DNA from: Xiphydria camelus
Taxonomy: Eukaryota; Arthropoda; Insecta; Hymenoptera; Xiphydriidae
Reading direction: 5' to 3'
Length of the DNA stretch: 64,000 nucleotides
NCBI GenBank assembly: GCA_963678675.1
Contig: OY783197.1
Location: 1,894,400-1,958,399 of the forward strand
The first letter of the stretch is position 1. Each line of letters begins with the position of its first letter. The position numbers were made by a program, and so were the translations under genes. The notes under the pieces are model-generated. The model saw only the letters and a program-made list of their open reading frames with translations. It was not told the DNA's origin and did no database searches. Positions 52,913 through 63,879 of this stretch are shown one piece after another.

Positions 52913-55900
52913 ATGGCTGGATTTACGGAGAACGCCTTAGTGAAGAAGTTAATGGACCTTAACCCGTCACAACAGAGCATCCAGACGCTTTCCCTCTGGT
53001 TGATTCATCACAGAAAACATCACCCGACCATCGTAAAGGTCTGGTTCAAAGAGATGTGCAAAGGTGGGTCACCCTTTAACTCGCTCCGCGTTTTTCTCGC
53101 AGCCGATTATCGCGGCGGCCGTGTCGTCATCGGAATCGAGCGTCTTGCGGTCGCATTCGTCGTCCGGATCGGCACGCGCGTCGCGAGTTCTGCAGGGTTT
53201 ATAGGTTAGGTCGGACGGTGCTACGTTGCGGAGTTTTTTTCTCGAGCTTCGCGTCGAACGATGATTGATTGATTGATTCGCGTCTATTTACATTTCTCGT
53301 TTGTAAGTCTAGTTTGATATATTTAATTTTATATTTTGGGAAAAGGAGCAGTCGTTTGCGATGCGTGCAAGTTTCAGGGAATTTAGCTCTTTCAATGGAC
53401 GTCGTTTCGATGCGTAATTTATGAATGATTGAAGGTTGTAGCTTGTCGTGTGTATAGCTATTGCTCGTACATTTGTCCGAGGTTCGACTGCTCCATATTT
53501 CTAAACTGTTTGGTTCACCTTGGATTTATCGTATCATATTTTCTTTGATTCGAATCACAATTTTAATTATTCTCTCGCATGGATAATTTTGTAGATTTAA
53601 ACAAAAGCGTATAACGTCGTAATTACAAATTTATATAATTTTCTTGTAATGATATACCATATAAATCTAAACTTGTTCCTCAGGAAGGAAACTTGAATCA
53701 CTATTATCTCATTATCTATAAGCTTTTAGCTCATGTTTGTAGAATACTTTTTTGAAGATGACATTTTTATCTACAAGAAAGTCTTATATCGATGTAGGCC
53801 AAAAGTTTATAAATAACGAGATAATAGCGATTGAAGTTTATTTCTTGATGAGTAAGTTTAGACTTTGTGGTATAAAGAGCTTTAAAAAAAAAGCGCAATG
53901 CGTTCATTTTATAAATTTCTTTAAATATATAAATAAAACACTCGCTTACAAAGAATACCACATGAATCTAAACTTACTTCTCAGGAAAGGAACTTGAATC
54001 ACTATTATCTCATTATCTGTAAGCTTTTAGCTGATGTTTGTATAATACTTTTTTGAAGATAACATTTTTATCTACAAGAAAGTCTTATATCGATGTAGGC
54101 CAAAAGTTTATAAATAACGTGATAATGGCGATTGAAGTTTATTTCCTGATGAGTAAGTTGACTTATGTGGTATAAAGAGCTTTAAAAAAAAGCGCAATGC
54201 GTTCATTTTATAAATTTCTTTAAATATATAAATAAAACTTTCTTACAAAGATATACCACAGAAATTTAAATTTATTCCTCAGGAAAGAAACTTAAATCAA
54301 TATTATCTCATTGTGTGTAAGCTTTTAGCTCATGTTTGTATAATACTTTTTTGAAGATAACATTTTTATCTACAAGAAAGTTTTATATCAAAGTAGGCCA
54401 AAAGTTTATAAATAATGAGATAATAGCGATTGAAGTTTCTTTTCTGAGGTGTAAGTTTAGACTTATGTAGTTTAAGGAGCTTTAACAAAAGCGCAACGCG
54501 TTCATTTTATTAATTTCTGAAACAATGGCACTATTCTTTACAAAACTGTAAGCTCTATAAAGTTACATAAGAAAACTGTATAACTTTATACAGTGTAATA
54601 TCTTATAGAGCTTATAGTTTAATGAAGAAAAAAACGTAATACATTCATTTTATAGATTTCTAAAACAATGGCACACTATTCTGTACAAAACTCTAAGCTC
54701 TATAAAGTCACATAAGAAAACTATAACTTTATAGAGTGTAGCATCTGATAGAGCTCATAGTTTAGTCAAGAATAGCGTCATAAATGCTAATATTTTTTAG
54801 AATATGCATACCAGTTCTTGATGAAAAGAAAAATGAATACGTTGCACTTCAGAAAAAAAAAAAGGAGCTCTTATTTATGTACCACTTCCATTCCTCTCTC
54901 TTTTTTCAGTGAAGGATAACCGTAAATTGATGTTCATGTATCTGGCGAACGACGTCATTCAAAATAGCAAAAAGAAGGGTCCCGAGTTCGGCAAAGAGTT
55001 CGAAACCGTGTTGCCAAAGGCCTTCGAGCACATGAGAGGCTTCGACGACAAAACTCGCGACCGATTGAATAGGTTATTGCAAATCTGGGAGGAGAGGGGC
55101 GTCTACGACAAAGCGCAGATCGTCGAATTCAAGGCGAACTTCGAGAAGAAGACGGACCCGGTGAAGGAGCCGGGCACGCCCCCGCCGAGGAAGAAACCGA
55201 AGGTCGACGCGGAGAAGGTACGTTTCCCACCTCCTCGTCTGTTCTTAGCAAGAAAACGGCCGAAGATCCGAGCGACGAATTATAAGAAACGGAGTCTCGC
55301 GTGTTTGCAGAAGGAGAAGAAGGAGAAGAAGGAGAAGAAGGAGAGGAAGAAGTCGGAGACCGAGGTCGAAGTGGACGGCACCAAAGAGCTTCACGTGACG
55401 CTGAGTCCGCGCACGCCGGCCGGCGACCCGCCCGAAACTGAGGAGCTCATCAAGGCCCTGATGGTTAATTTCTTTGCTACGCACGACGCTGATACGGAAT
55501 ATGTACTAACGCCAATAAAAAATGTCTTGATCTTGAAACGTTCGATTCATGAGATTTCAATCAAAGCAATGCTACGTATGCCGATACACTCGTGTCTATC
55601 GTGCGTAATCGCTCCTCGCGTGTAGCCGTGCGGAATCATTTTTTTTTTATCGCACTTTAATGTAGATCGCGGTATTCTACAGTTATTATTACTTTTTTGT
55701 ATGGGTGCTTTACCGGTTTATCATTTTTCTCGGCTCCGAGTACATCCTTTCGTTTTATAATTTATTTATAAAGTAATGCGCGAGATAAGCGCGTAAGACG
55801 TTTACTTTTACAATTAATCCTGTTTATCTTCAACGACTCTGAATGCTGTAAACACGCGTGCCGTCCGATCATTAATCGCGAGAGGCACGAGTCGTCGTCG

Positions 55901-58246
55901 GCCGAGCTGCGATCATTCACGCGTTGATCAAATTGTTTTAGAAGAAGCGCGATGCTCGTCAAACGATCGTCGCAGTCTACGCAAGCCTAATCACGGGACG
56001 TGTGCATTTCAGGATTTGGAGAACACCGCCTCTTCCGACGCCGGGGTCAGAGAACGGATCGCGTCTCTGCCGCCGGAAGTCTCGGAGGTCTCCCTGCTCG
56101 CGAATCTCGCGGACAGAGCGGCCGCCGATCAGCTGAGCGTCGCGGTGAACGAAGCCGCCACCCTTTTGGCGGATTACAACGGGAGATTACAGGCCGAAAT
56201 GGAGGACAGAAGACGATTGCTCACTATGCTGAGGGATTACACTCTGGCGCAGAAGCAATTGCTGCAGCAGGCTCAAACGACTCTAGAGGTAAGACTGGGG
56301 TAGTGCCTTCCTTGTCTTTGATATTTATCGTTCCGCTATTCGCGGCATTGCATAACGTTCTAACGGCTGCCTTCGTACGCAGAATCATTTCTTGCCGAAT
56401 ATTTTTTAACACACAGCGAAACCTCGCTCAGTTCACAACCATTGATTCCGGCTAGGTTGAAAAATCCACTCTTCTCTGAAATGGTAGTTACGCGTCTTGC
56501 GAAGTCGTTCATGAACGTTTTACACGCGTTGCATAAGCGCGTCGGTGTTTCGCTGTATGTACACGAGTGTTTAGCGAAAATAAAGCAGTTTTGTCTTGAA
56601 ACCGGGTCGACTTTTGCCAATTTTTTTTTGCTAAATCGCGTTATCTTTCTTGTTTGGAACGTAAACTCTTGAATACTGGATACACAGAAATAATGGGGTT
56701 GGGACATTCGGGAAAAAATTGTTTAATTAACCATATAAATACGTTCTGTGTTCGTAAATATTCAGTAGAAAATTGCTTTTTCAATTTTCAATAACGTTAT
56801 TTAACGTTAAAATGCAATTTGATGTGCTGAACTTCAAGCGCAGCTATAGAGACATTACGATTGGTCGAACACGTGGTACGTATCGTCCAGTCGCGGTTTC
56901 GGTAGTCTGACCTAATCTTGCCGTAGCGCCGTAATCGCAAATAGACAGCAGACGCGCTACCCATTTGCTAAATTCATGTCTGTACCATTTAAAATAACAA
57001 ATGCGGGCTCCCTCGGTGATGTAGACAACTTAAAACCACATTTCTTCATAACTGCACGATTGTTTTATGGATTAAAATGCACTTTACACGCATAGTTATT
57101 ACCAATATACTGCGTTCTGTATAAAAATTGGGACTCCGATATAAGTAACCTTCCTTTTCATATTCCATTTGAATTCACTGTTCTTAATTCGTTAATAACT
57201 ATGGAAATAATGATCTTTTAAGCAAAATCCTCGTACAGAAGTGTCAATCCAGACATAAACTATTTTTCCATAAGAAAAAAATGTTCATGTACCAACCCCA
57301 TTACTGGTGTCAAAAAAAATGTTTTCTTCAATCAAAAACATGATATAATTTCAAGATCACGCTATAATTTTCTTTGTGCAAGAAAATATTTGATAAATTA
57401 GAGTTATTTTTTTTTTGCACAGAAAGAATTCCTTGTTCTTCAATCAAAAATATTTATTCCTGGATCATCAATCTATATTCTAAAAAATGTGTAAGATCAA
57501 ATGTTCTTGATTCAAGGAACATTTTTTTGACACTATCAATTATTTCTCTCCGCGTACCCTTTTTTTTTAATACAGTTAGTTTTTTAACTCTTGGGAATCC
57601 AATTCGAGTCTCGCAAATTCAAGCGAGTACATTTTTTCTCGTTTGTCGCTTCAACGCTTATAAATACGCGCAAAAGCGTTAGCACACCTTCTGCTCTATT
57701 TCTTTATTATGCATTGACGTAGTTTTTGAAAAAATCGCACCGCGATTCTGTAAACCGCGATAAATTTTCGCGCTTATTTTTGTTATTCGTGTTACGAAGC
57801 AAAATCGGATTCCAATTCTTCGTGATTTAAGAAACATGCCATTTGAAACAAGAAAAACCTTTATAAAAGATTCTTTTCATGGACACCCGCATTTTTGGTG
57901 TCAATTTATAAACCCGTGCCGCAATACGGGATATCGGTTCCCGAGGGTTGAATAGAATTTCGTCACACGGGAAAAGATCTCGCCCTCCCCTAAAATTTGA
58001 ATTTCTAGAGTTACAACGTTATGGAATAACGCCTTTGATCGACGACTGCTCGCCTTAGCGGGCGATACTATAATTATTGCGTTAACTGGTTTGCAGGATT
58101 ACAAAGAAAAGTTGAAAAAGGTTTGTTCGGTACGAAACGAAGTAAAATCGCACATTTCGAACCTTCCCGACTTGACGCAGCTACCCGACGTAACGGGTGG
58201 ACTAGCGCCGTTGCCCTCCGCAGGTGATTTGTTTTCTCTTCATTAG
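52913..58246 (+). CDS. RPRD1B: RPRD1-family RNA polymerase II CTD-interacting protein (regulation of nuclear pre-mRNA domain-containing protein 1A/1B)
   Basis: Five coding exons are joined by GT-AG introns: 52913-53063, 54910-55217, 55311-55463, 56013-56288 and 58097-58246 (1038 nt, 345 aa plus TAG). Residues 1-135 form the CTD-interacting domain, with the family motifs LWLIHHRKH (28-36) and YLANDVIQN (61-69), whose Tyr/Asn/Asp contact the phosphorylated CTD. Residues 154-170 are a Lys/Glu tract. From TEELIKAL (about 196) the C-terminal dimerising coiled-coil (CREPT) domain follows, with YNGRL, EDRR and the terminal VTGGLAPLPSAGDLF signature. Known role of the family: nuclear dimers bind Ser2/Ser7-phosphorylated CTD and help RPAP2 remove Ser5 phosphate. 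Length fits human RPRD1A/B (312 and 326 aa) with a slightly longer linker. The ATG at 52913 is chosen over an in-frame ATG at 52898 because MAGFTENAL aligns with the family N-terminus and has the better start context. Human has two paralogues, and I cannot say which is closer. Confidence 0.96.
53650..54470. repeat. Triple tandem array of family E palindromes inside RPRD1 intron 1
   Basis: A unit of about 298 bp starts at about 53700, 53999 and 54298 with a CTATTATCTCATTATC-like sequence. Each unit is itself an inverted repeat: the left arm reads through TATAAGCTTTTAGCT and the right arm through GGCCAAAAGTTTATA to AACGAGATAATAGCGATT. Units are separated by a spacer with GCGCAATGCGTTCATTTTA. 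The same palindrome occurs singly at about 5275-5466, 8060-8232, 13430-13510, 23225-23415 and 40066-40206, so this is a dispersed element that was tandemly amplified here. Confidence 0.85.
54515..54770. repeat. Two-unit tandem duplication in RPRD1 intron 1
   Basis: Two similar units of about 140 bp each carry AACAATGGCAC, CTCTATAAAGT and a complementary ACTTTATA/TAGAGCTTATAGTTT. Each unit can pair internally (AAGCTCTATAAAG with CTTTATAGAG). The first unit runs about 54515-54625 and the second about 54655-54770. They lie directly after the E array and before the exon 2 polypyrimidine tract. Confidence 0.75.
55218..55310 (+). other. RPRD1 intron 2, 93 nt, open in frame
   Basis: The donor is GTACGT at 55218 and the acceptor is TTTGCAG ending at 55310. 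The length is a multiple of three and the reading frame has no stop, so retention would insert 31 residues, rich in Arg and Pro, just before the Lys/Glu tract. Family alignment does not require these residues, so I treat it as an intron with good splice sites. Confidence 0.85.
55464..56012 (+). other. RPRD1 intron 3
   Basis: The donor is GTTAAT after the ATG codon at 55461-55463, and the acceptor is TGCATTTCAG ending at 56012, phase 0. The 549 nt hold unique moderately AT-rich sequence, and I recognise no repeat or RNA gene. The donor is weaker than the consensus, but joining here restores the family order TEELIKAL then DLEN. Confidence 0.85.
56289..58096 (+). other. RPRD1 intron 4, with a family B element
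   Basis: The donor is GTAAGA at 56289 and the acceptor is GGTTTGCAG ending at 58096, phase 0. A family B element lies at about 57303-57550. The remainder is unique AT-rich DNA. If the intron were retained, translation would end four codons after exon 4 (VRLG then stop), removing the last coiled-coil segment. Confidence 0.9.
57303..57550. mobile_element. Family B non-autonomous element in RPRD1 intron 4
   Basis: The left part reads TGGTGTCAAAAAAAATGTTTTCTTC and the right part ends with TTGACACTATCAATTATTTCTCTC, which is the B terminal sequence in inverted orientation. Interior segments (AAGAAAATATTTGATAAA, AAAATATTTATTCCTGG) match the copies at 15731-16021 and 38143-38982. No coding capacity is present. 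Confidence 0.75.
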
Positions 58247-60780
58247 TTTAAATTACGATTACGATTCGCGCTTCAATTCGTTTTGATTCGAAAATTAGCA
58301 ACATCACCACAATCTGTTTCGCACTCGGGGAAGACTTGACTTCTTTTTCAAGGTATAGCACGCGGTAAATGATAAAGTTGCGCTACGGCGAGAGAGATCC
58401 GCGCGGTTGTAATCGAGAGTCGTGCAGTTTCGACGACACTGTCAAATTCGTCCTGCGGTACGACAGTGATTTTGACGAAACTAGCGCGCGTCTCCGATTT
58501 CGAAAAGGATCTCGAACTAAAACGTCTCTTCCGTCTTTAGTTGATAAAAAAAAAGACACGACTTCTATCCCGTGGTATTTTTCATTTTCGTATTCCACGT
58601 TGTGAATTCAGATTCGCGAAATCGTATTCACCTTGAAGGTGAACCGCAGAATGATCGGCAATTGAAACGGAGAGCTTGATGTACAGAAAAAAGCAGTTGC
58701 GTGATTTCGTGCACAAGCAGTCCCGCCGTTTCGACAATTACGCATGAAATTGAATGAATTGTAGCGCATGGCTGGCGCACGAAAGAGACGAAAGAGATAG
58801 ACTGATATTTTATCAACAACGCAAAGATAACAATTTCAATGGCGGAAAGTAGAAAAGTTAAGAGCGAGAGGGGTCTGTTAAAAACAGAGACGGGAGCGAG
58901 GAAATGCGTGTCGTTTGAAATTGTAAATGCAAAAATTGAAACTTGGACGTCTCAAATTGATGCTGTTGAACTTGCGGTACACAGGTTTTGTCAAGTATTT
59001 GACATGTGCGGATGTTTGAATTGTTGAGTTTTATAGTAGAAATAGCGATTACATACACGCATATGTACAGGGCCCAGCGTAATTCGCGAGTAACGTTCGC
59101 TCGGGGTGCTCAACGCGGAATTCTGGGTCTACTGCGAACCGGTATCGCGTTTGCACGATGCATGCAATCCTAATATTCGTTTAAGGTATTCCTTGCGCTT
59201 TTAGGAGCGTATTTTCAAGGTATCACAGGCGGGCCCCTCATAAATCAGTAATTCTACGTCATATAATATACCCATATTTCCAACAAAACTGTGTCGCACA
59301 CACATCACTGTTACCACGTGTATGATGCAACGTTGCCAATTCTATTTAACGTCAGGTTTTATCGTCAAAAAACTACGTTTTGCTGTTTACGAACATCAAT
59401 ATTTGCGTTAAACAGTCGGTGACCTTATATTTTTATGGTCTCACAAAATTCTATGCAGTTTTGTGAAGATATGGAAATGGCTTTATTTAATGTGTATCAT
59501 TTTTAAACATGCAGATGTCGGCATTAACATGCAGAAAAATTGGATTCTTCCATAAGGGGTTGCATGTTAAATGTTCAAATTTAAAAACCAAAATTCTTTC
59601 TTAATTGCCCGGTAACCGGACCTGATACTTTTCAAAAATAATCGTACGATATTAATTTCCATTCTACAAAAAAAATTAGCATTCTCGGAAATTTTTCATC
59701 TCGCGCTGGGAATACCTTAAATTCCAGCGCAAATTCAAGTGGAAGTAATCGAGGGGCTGAGAAATAAATGGGGCGATTCTAGTTCGTTTTTTTTTCTACC
59801 GAATGAGTGTCGAAATTTCGAAATTATACCAATATGAAACTCGAAAGTATCTTTTTCTGTTGAAAATCTCTATGTTTATGCCTTAAACAAACCGAAAAGT
59901 ATCTTGCCTCGCTGTAATTCGGTTTCAGGCTCTGATGCATCTCAATATTTCGACACCGGAGGGAAGTTATTAATTTTTATAAACCATGGAAACGTCCCGT
60001 TTATTTCTCATTTCATAGCAAGCTTCGGTGCGGTTCTTAGTTTTTAAATGGCAACAAAATAGGTGATAGTAATTTGGGTACAGATATCGCAGTTTGATCG
60101 GCAAGAGCGACCGATTGATTCGATTGGTAATGTTTCAATTACCGTTTCTTTAGTATTATTCTATTCTAATATTTTGTACAGTTCGCGCAATGATCAATAG
60201 GCGAACAAAAAGCAGAAAGACTCGATGGCAAACTACAGTGGACAGTCGCGTAGATACTAAGCGCGATGGCTATTTGTTCAACTCAAATCTCTTCTTGATT
60301 CCAACTCCGTACAATATCAGTCACACCTCCGTCCAAAAGCTAAGAGCCGCACGTTACTTCCAAACGCGTTTTTCGAGAAGAAGCTGTTCCACGAATTGTT
60401 ATCCGCGAGCTCTCCTTGTATATATTCACATAATATACACATTCACACAAATTGATTTGTGCGTTGCATTTGCGAATAAATTATTTCGACCTCCTTTACT
60501 AGGCTGTCCAATCATTGTTGCGTGGCATTGTTCAAGACAATGTGCGTTCCAAGCGTAATATAGAATATTTCTTGTATATACATCCTAGTTGGCGCAATTA
60601 CAGGACTGAAAAATACACCTCCTAGGACTTAAATGTTATATCCAATTGATTTTGAGAAAGTAATAACCAACGCAAAAGGATATATGATTGTACATGTATT
60701 ATTTTAACAAATAAACGCGAGACTCTGTACCGCTTAAATTGTAATATTATGGAGAACATTAATACGAATAAACGTTTTCA
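58247..60780 (+). other. Probable 3' UTR and downstream flank of RPRD1
   Basis: No conserved protein is seen here. AATAAA-type signals on the + strand at about 59763, 60473, 60710 and 60766 could end RPRD1 transcripts of different lengths, and none is close to the stop codon. A transposon remnant with TTAA flanks sits at 59185-59716. The 122-codon ORF at 60190-60558 has no family features I recognise and I do not call it a gene. Confidence 0.45.
59185..59716. mobile_element. TTAA-flanked non-autonomous DNA transposon
   Basis: Short terminal inverted repeats, GGTATTCC with TTGCGCT on the left and the complement GGAATACC preceded by CGCGCTG on the right, are bounded by TTAA at 59181-59184 and 59717-59720. 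The interior (532 bp) is AT-rich and non-coding. TTAA target duplication is typical of piggyBac-type insertion, but the ends do not start with CCC as classical piggyBac ends do, so the superfamily is uncertain. Confidence 0.7.
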
Positions 60781-61776
60781 ACGTTGAAGCAAATCGTTGT
60801 ACTGTTGTTGTCTTGCCCCACGTGTCCTAATTAGGGACTATGAAATGAGGTACGTATGTATGTATGCACAGAGTGGCTGCAAAAATTTGATTATAGAAGT
60901 CCCTGATATTTTTGTTAATATTAGGAGATTTGTATTATCAAATCAACAAAGCTATAAATAATTGTAGTACGAGAACACTCGAGATTGCAAAAAACGTTTA
61001 TATGCTAAATAAGTGACACTGCACCTCTCCAATTTCTGATAGAACTTTTTTAATCAAAATTGTCCCCCTTTTTCCTTAAATTTCCCCTATTTCCTCTAAA
61101 ATGAAATAAATTGGGGCTGTGAAGTCCGGTAATGAAATAATAATGATTAGAGTTTCTTTCCTAGCGAATAAGCTTAGACTCATATGATATTGCATGTGCA
61201 AAAATTGCTGTATTGCAATTATTTAATGTCATTATTTCCAGCCCAACAATAAATATGTTGCAGCAGTTCTATCGAATAATAATTCGTTCGTCATCCTAAT
61301 TGGTAAGTCTATATTATCATCATCATTTATTCCCTTTTAGAGAATCGCGAAAATTTCAGACGAGAGCGTACGTCTTGTCTTCACGTAAATCTGAAATCGA
61401 AGATAAATCTGACGTGTTGCTAACAATAAGTCTAAGACCTTTTCGAAACGAGTTTTCCGCTACAAAGAAAGCTCTATTTTATGAAGATGATCTGTTTTGA
61501 GATGAGACGACGCGCTGAGAGAGACGTAAAAAAATATAGCGACATCGTTTACACGTCTTACACATGTACTATAATATAATTCCATTACTTAAACATAAAT
61601 ACAATTGTATATAAGATCAATTTACTCGCTAGAATTTGTCTAGTCGCGTATGGCGAACTACTCGTCGAATGGTACGTAATTTATTGCTATTTTGTGGAAG
61701 CCATTTATTCGAGGCGAAACAATCAACGGGACAATATAGGACAGTTTCGTTCAAAAAAATATATATAACAAAATAA
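60590..61776. other. Intergenic region between the convergent genes
   Basis: This is AT-rich sequence between the likely RPRD1 polyadenylation signals and the CNEP1R1 3' end. It contains the inverted copy (61040-61122) of a repeat also found at 50748-50830, and a family E fragment at about 61130-61200 (CGAATAAGCTTAGACTCAT). No gene was seen. Confidence 0.5.
61040..61122. repeat. Dispersed repeat, inverted copy of 50748-50830
   Basis: The sequence TTCCCCTATTTCCTC followed by TAAAATGAAATAAATTGGGGCTG is the reverse complement, with small changes, of CAGCCCCTATTTATTTCATTTTAGGGG at 50755 onward. The match is about 75 bp. It shows the same small element on both sides of RPRD1. Confidence 0.7.
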
Positions 61777-61782
61777 TTTATT
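61777..61782 (-). terminator. Candidate polyadenylation signal of CNEP1R1
   Basis: AATAAA on the minus strand lies about 525 nt downstream of the CNEP1R1 stop codon. Further AATAAA-like hexamers lie lower. It is a candidate only, since such hexamers are common in AT-rich DNA. Confidence 0.35.
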
Positions 61783-62306
61783 AGTCAAAATAAATTTCAC
61801 AATAAATCTGGAATAAGCACACAATCGGAGGCGTCGTAAAGCTTTGCTCGGTATTGCGACTGATAGAAATCACTAGAAATCTTATCGATCTTGAGCCATG
61901 TGCCGAGTTTCTCATCTCAAACCAGACATAGGGATGAAGATTTTTCATTCCCGATGTTCGCACAAAGCTATGTCTGATTTGGATCTCGACGTATGGTACG
62001 ACAAATTGACAGTCTTTTGAATTGATCGTCCAATGCGACGCCGATACGTTCGGAAAAAAATATATGCACCAATTATCCACCTTCGACTGATTATCCTGAG
62101 TGATCATATCCGTTCGATATAGCTATGCAACCGAGCTTTTTGAGTGTGATAAAAATTCGCGCCCGTCGAATGCATCAGAGCGGCGATTCGATTTCGTACG
62201 CGCAAATGCGGACGCGATGCAAACATTTCTTTTCCGCTCGTCGCACGCATCGCTCAGGGCAAGTTGTAACAATTTCCCGACCCCGAGATCGGGTCGCGTA
62301 CGCGTC

Positions 62307-62685
62307 TTAAGTCTCGTGCGGATGCGGGGGCCTCGTCGGTTTGAGAATAAGCTTTCCCGTATCGTCGCAACTCATATTAAAATCACCTAACACGCTGCGC
62401 GCACGCTGCGTTATGATGCTCGGAGCAATGACCCGTCTATGTACTCCCATCATAAATAGTATTACTAAAAAATCGTGAAAGAGGAGCTTTTATTGTATGG
62501 CGGAACCGGCTTTTGGCGCTGGAAACTATAAAGTGTTATAATCGAGTTACCTAGCAAAACACTAGCCAATGTGAAGAAAGGATGATTGCAAAGGCTCTGC
62601 ATGAAGGAGACCGCCGATGTGTTTGGATCAGTGAGCCAATGCCAGGCACCTACTGCCGTGCACACCGAGATAAACCCCAATAACA
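62307..62685 (-). CDS. CNEP1R1: Nuclear envelope phosphatase-regulatory subunit 1 (CNEP1R1/TMEM188), last two coding exons, 5' part missing
   Basis: Two exons on the minus strand are joined by an 86-nt GT-AG intron: 62685-62551 (acceptor TTTCTTTACAG, donor GTAACT) and 62464-62307 (acceptor TTTTTTAG, stop TAA at 62309-62307). They encode about 97 residues aligning with the family over [24 protein letters not shown], a hydrophobic stretch, [12 protein letters not shown] and the hallmark [13 protein letters not shown]. Two transmembrane segments are visible ([14 protein letters not shown] and [15 protein letters not shown]). Known role: partner of the CTDNEP1/Dullard phosphatase in the ER and nuclear envelope, promoting lipin dephosphorylation and so lipid synthesis control. 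The family is about 125 aa, so roughly the first 30 residues (DLKAFERRL type) are absent and presumably lie beyond 64000. An ATG-started ORF reading into 62767 crosses the acceptor and is not the real start. Confidence 0.92.
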
Positions 62686-63189
62686 CTGTAAAGAAAACTA
62701 CACGATATACGCTCTGCTTGCTGTCTGACGGACGAGCGTCTAGCGTGTAACATTCTATTGCGCGCACCCACGCGTCTCTCTGTAGGTACGCATAAATAGT
62801 GCTCTTCTGCTATTTCGATATTTAAATTTCTAATTCATTTTATTCATCTTCAAACTTTTGGTAAATTAATTTTTAAACTCTTTTGATATATTCCATGAGA
62901 GGGAAGACACTAGTTATAACGAGCTTTAAAACTTTTATATGAGTTAAAATTATCGAGTTTCGTTTAAAGAGAAAAAAATCAATGCTTGTCCTTTGCAAAT
63001 GTCTATGAAAAACTCTCCTGCTAGCCTCATGATTTAGGAACTATTCGAGGTAGCAACAGAATTACTGCTTGATCCTGTATTGTAAAATAAAAACCCTTAA
63101 CATTTCACGACGACGCATAGGAAATATTTGAGAATAATTAAACTTCTTTGTGAATTCGTGTACATGACAAAAAGTTTAGTGTAAAAATA

Positions 63190-63870
63190 TGATAGAGAAG
63201 AATTTGTCACCAGTGCTGTTGCTACCATTATACGAAAAACGAGGAAAGGAAGATGTTATTTATATTCTAACAAATAATATAGTGCAAATACGAGGTTCAA
63301 CGTGAAAAAATTCAGTAGCTCAACAAAATTTGGTGCCACAGCGAATTCGTATGCACGAGACAAATAACTCAACCATGGCTGAGTCTAGTATAAAGATATA
63401 GTGAAGAAGAATGTTACAACAGTGCCACTGCTACCACACATTATAAGAAAAACAATGAAAGTAAGATACTATATTTATATTCTACTAAATAATAAAGTGC
63501 AAATACGTCTCTATTTAAAAAGTAACATAGATTCTTATAGAAAACTTGTAAAAGTCCCATAGAATTTGAATCCTCATGGAAATTTGACGTGCTTTTGACA
63601 CCGCTATTCCGGATATTCACTGATAAAAATCTGAGAGAGTTGAATAAAAATGTATTGGATTCTATGTAAATCTGTAAGAACGAATAAAATCATAGAATTC
63701 AATACATTCTCATTCATCCCTCTCAGATTTTCACTAGTGGGTATTTGGAATTGCAGTGTCAAAAACATAATGAATTCCTATAGGGATTTTATGGGATCTT
63801 TACAGGTTTTCTATGAGAATCTATATAGGAGTGGTTCGGAGTGAAAAAATTCAGTAGTTCGACACCTCAG
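63190..63870. repeat. Two-copy tandem duplication interrupted by an N palindrome
   Basis: Copy 1 (63190-63330) and copy 2 (63396-63507 plus 63839-63870) share GTGCTGTTGCTACC/GTGCCACTGCTACC, TTTATATTCTA and AGTGCAAATACG, followed by GTGAAAAAATTCAGTAG. In copy 1 these last two motifs are about 8 bp apart. In copy 2 they are separated by the N element. The period is about 205 bp. Confidence 0.8.
63508..63838. mobile_element. N palindromic element, copy 2
   Basis: This is an imperfect inverted repeat of about 330 bp. The left arm has CATAGATTCT, GTCCCATAGAATTTG and AGCGGTGTC-like sequence, and the right arm has the complements GACACTGCAATTCC-like, ATGAATTCCTATAGGGAT and GAATCTATATAGG. It inserted into a tandem duplicate, so its limits are set by comparison with the uninterrupted copy. 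Non-coding. Confidence 0.75.
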
Positions 63871-63879
63871 TAGATTATA

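Larger units (their letters stand above)
53064..54909 (+). other. RPRD1 intron 1
   Basis: The donor is GTGGGT at 53064 and the acceptor is TTTTTTCAG ending at 54909, and the intron splits a Val codon (phase 1). It is 1846 nt long and contains a triple array of E palindromes (about 53650-54470) followed by a two-unit tandem duplication (54515-54770). The rest is unique AT-rich sequence with no further exon that I can see. Confidence 0.9.

Noticed and set aside
54909..55625. Reading 54909-55625 as one 238-codon exon of RPRD1
   Set aside because: Family alignment needs removal of 55218-55310 and termination of the exon at 55463; residues after that do not match the family, while exon 4 at 56013 does.
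60190..60558. 122-codon + ORF downstream of RPRD1
   Set aside because: No domain, no upstream promoter signs, and it lies in the probable 3' UTR.
62465..62767. 100-codon minus ORF as a complete small membrane protein
   Set aside because: It crosses a good acceptor at its start and a good donor at its end. Splicing to 62464-62307 restores the CNEP1R1 C-terminus.
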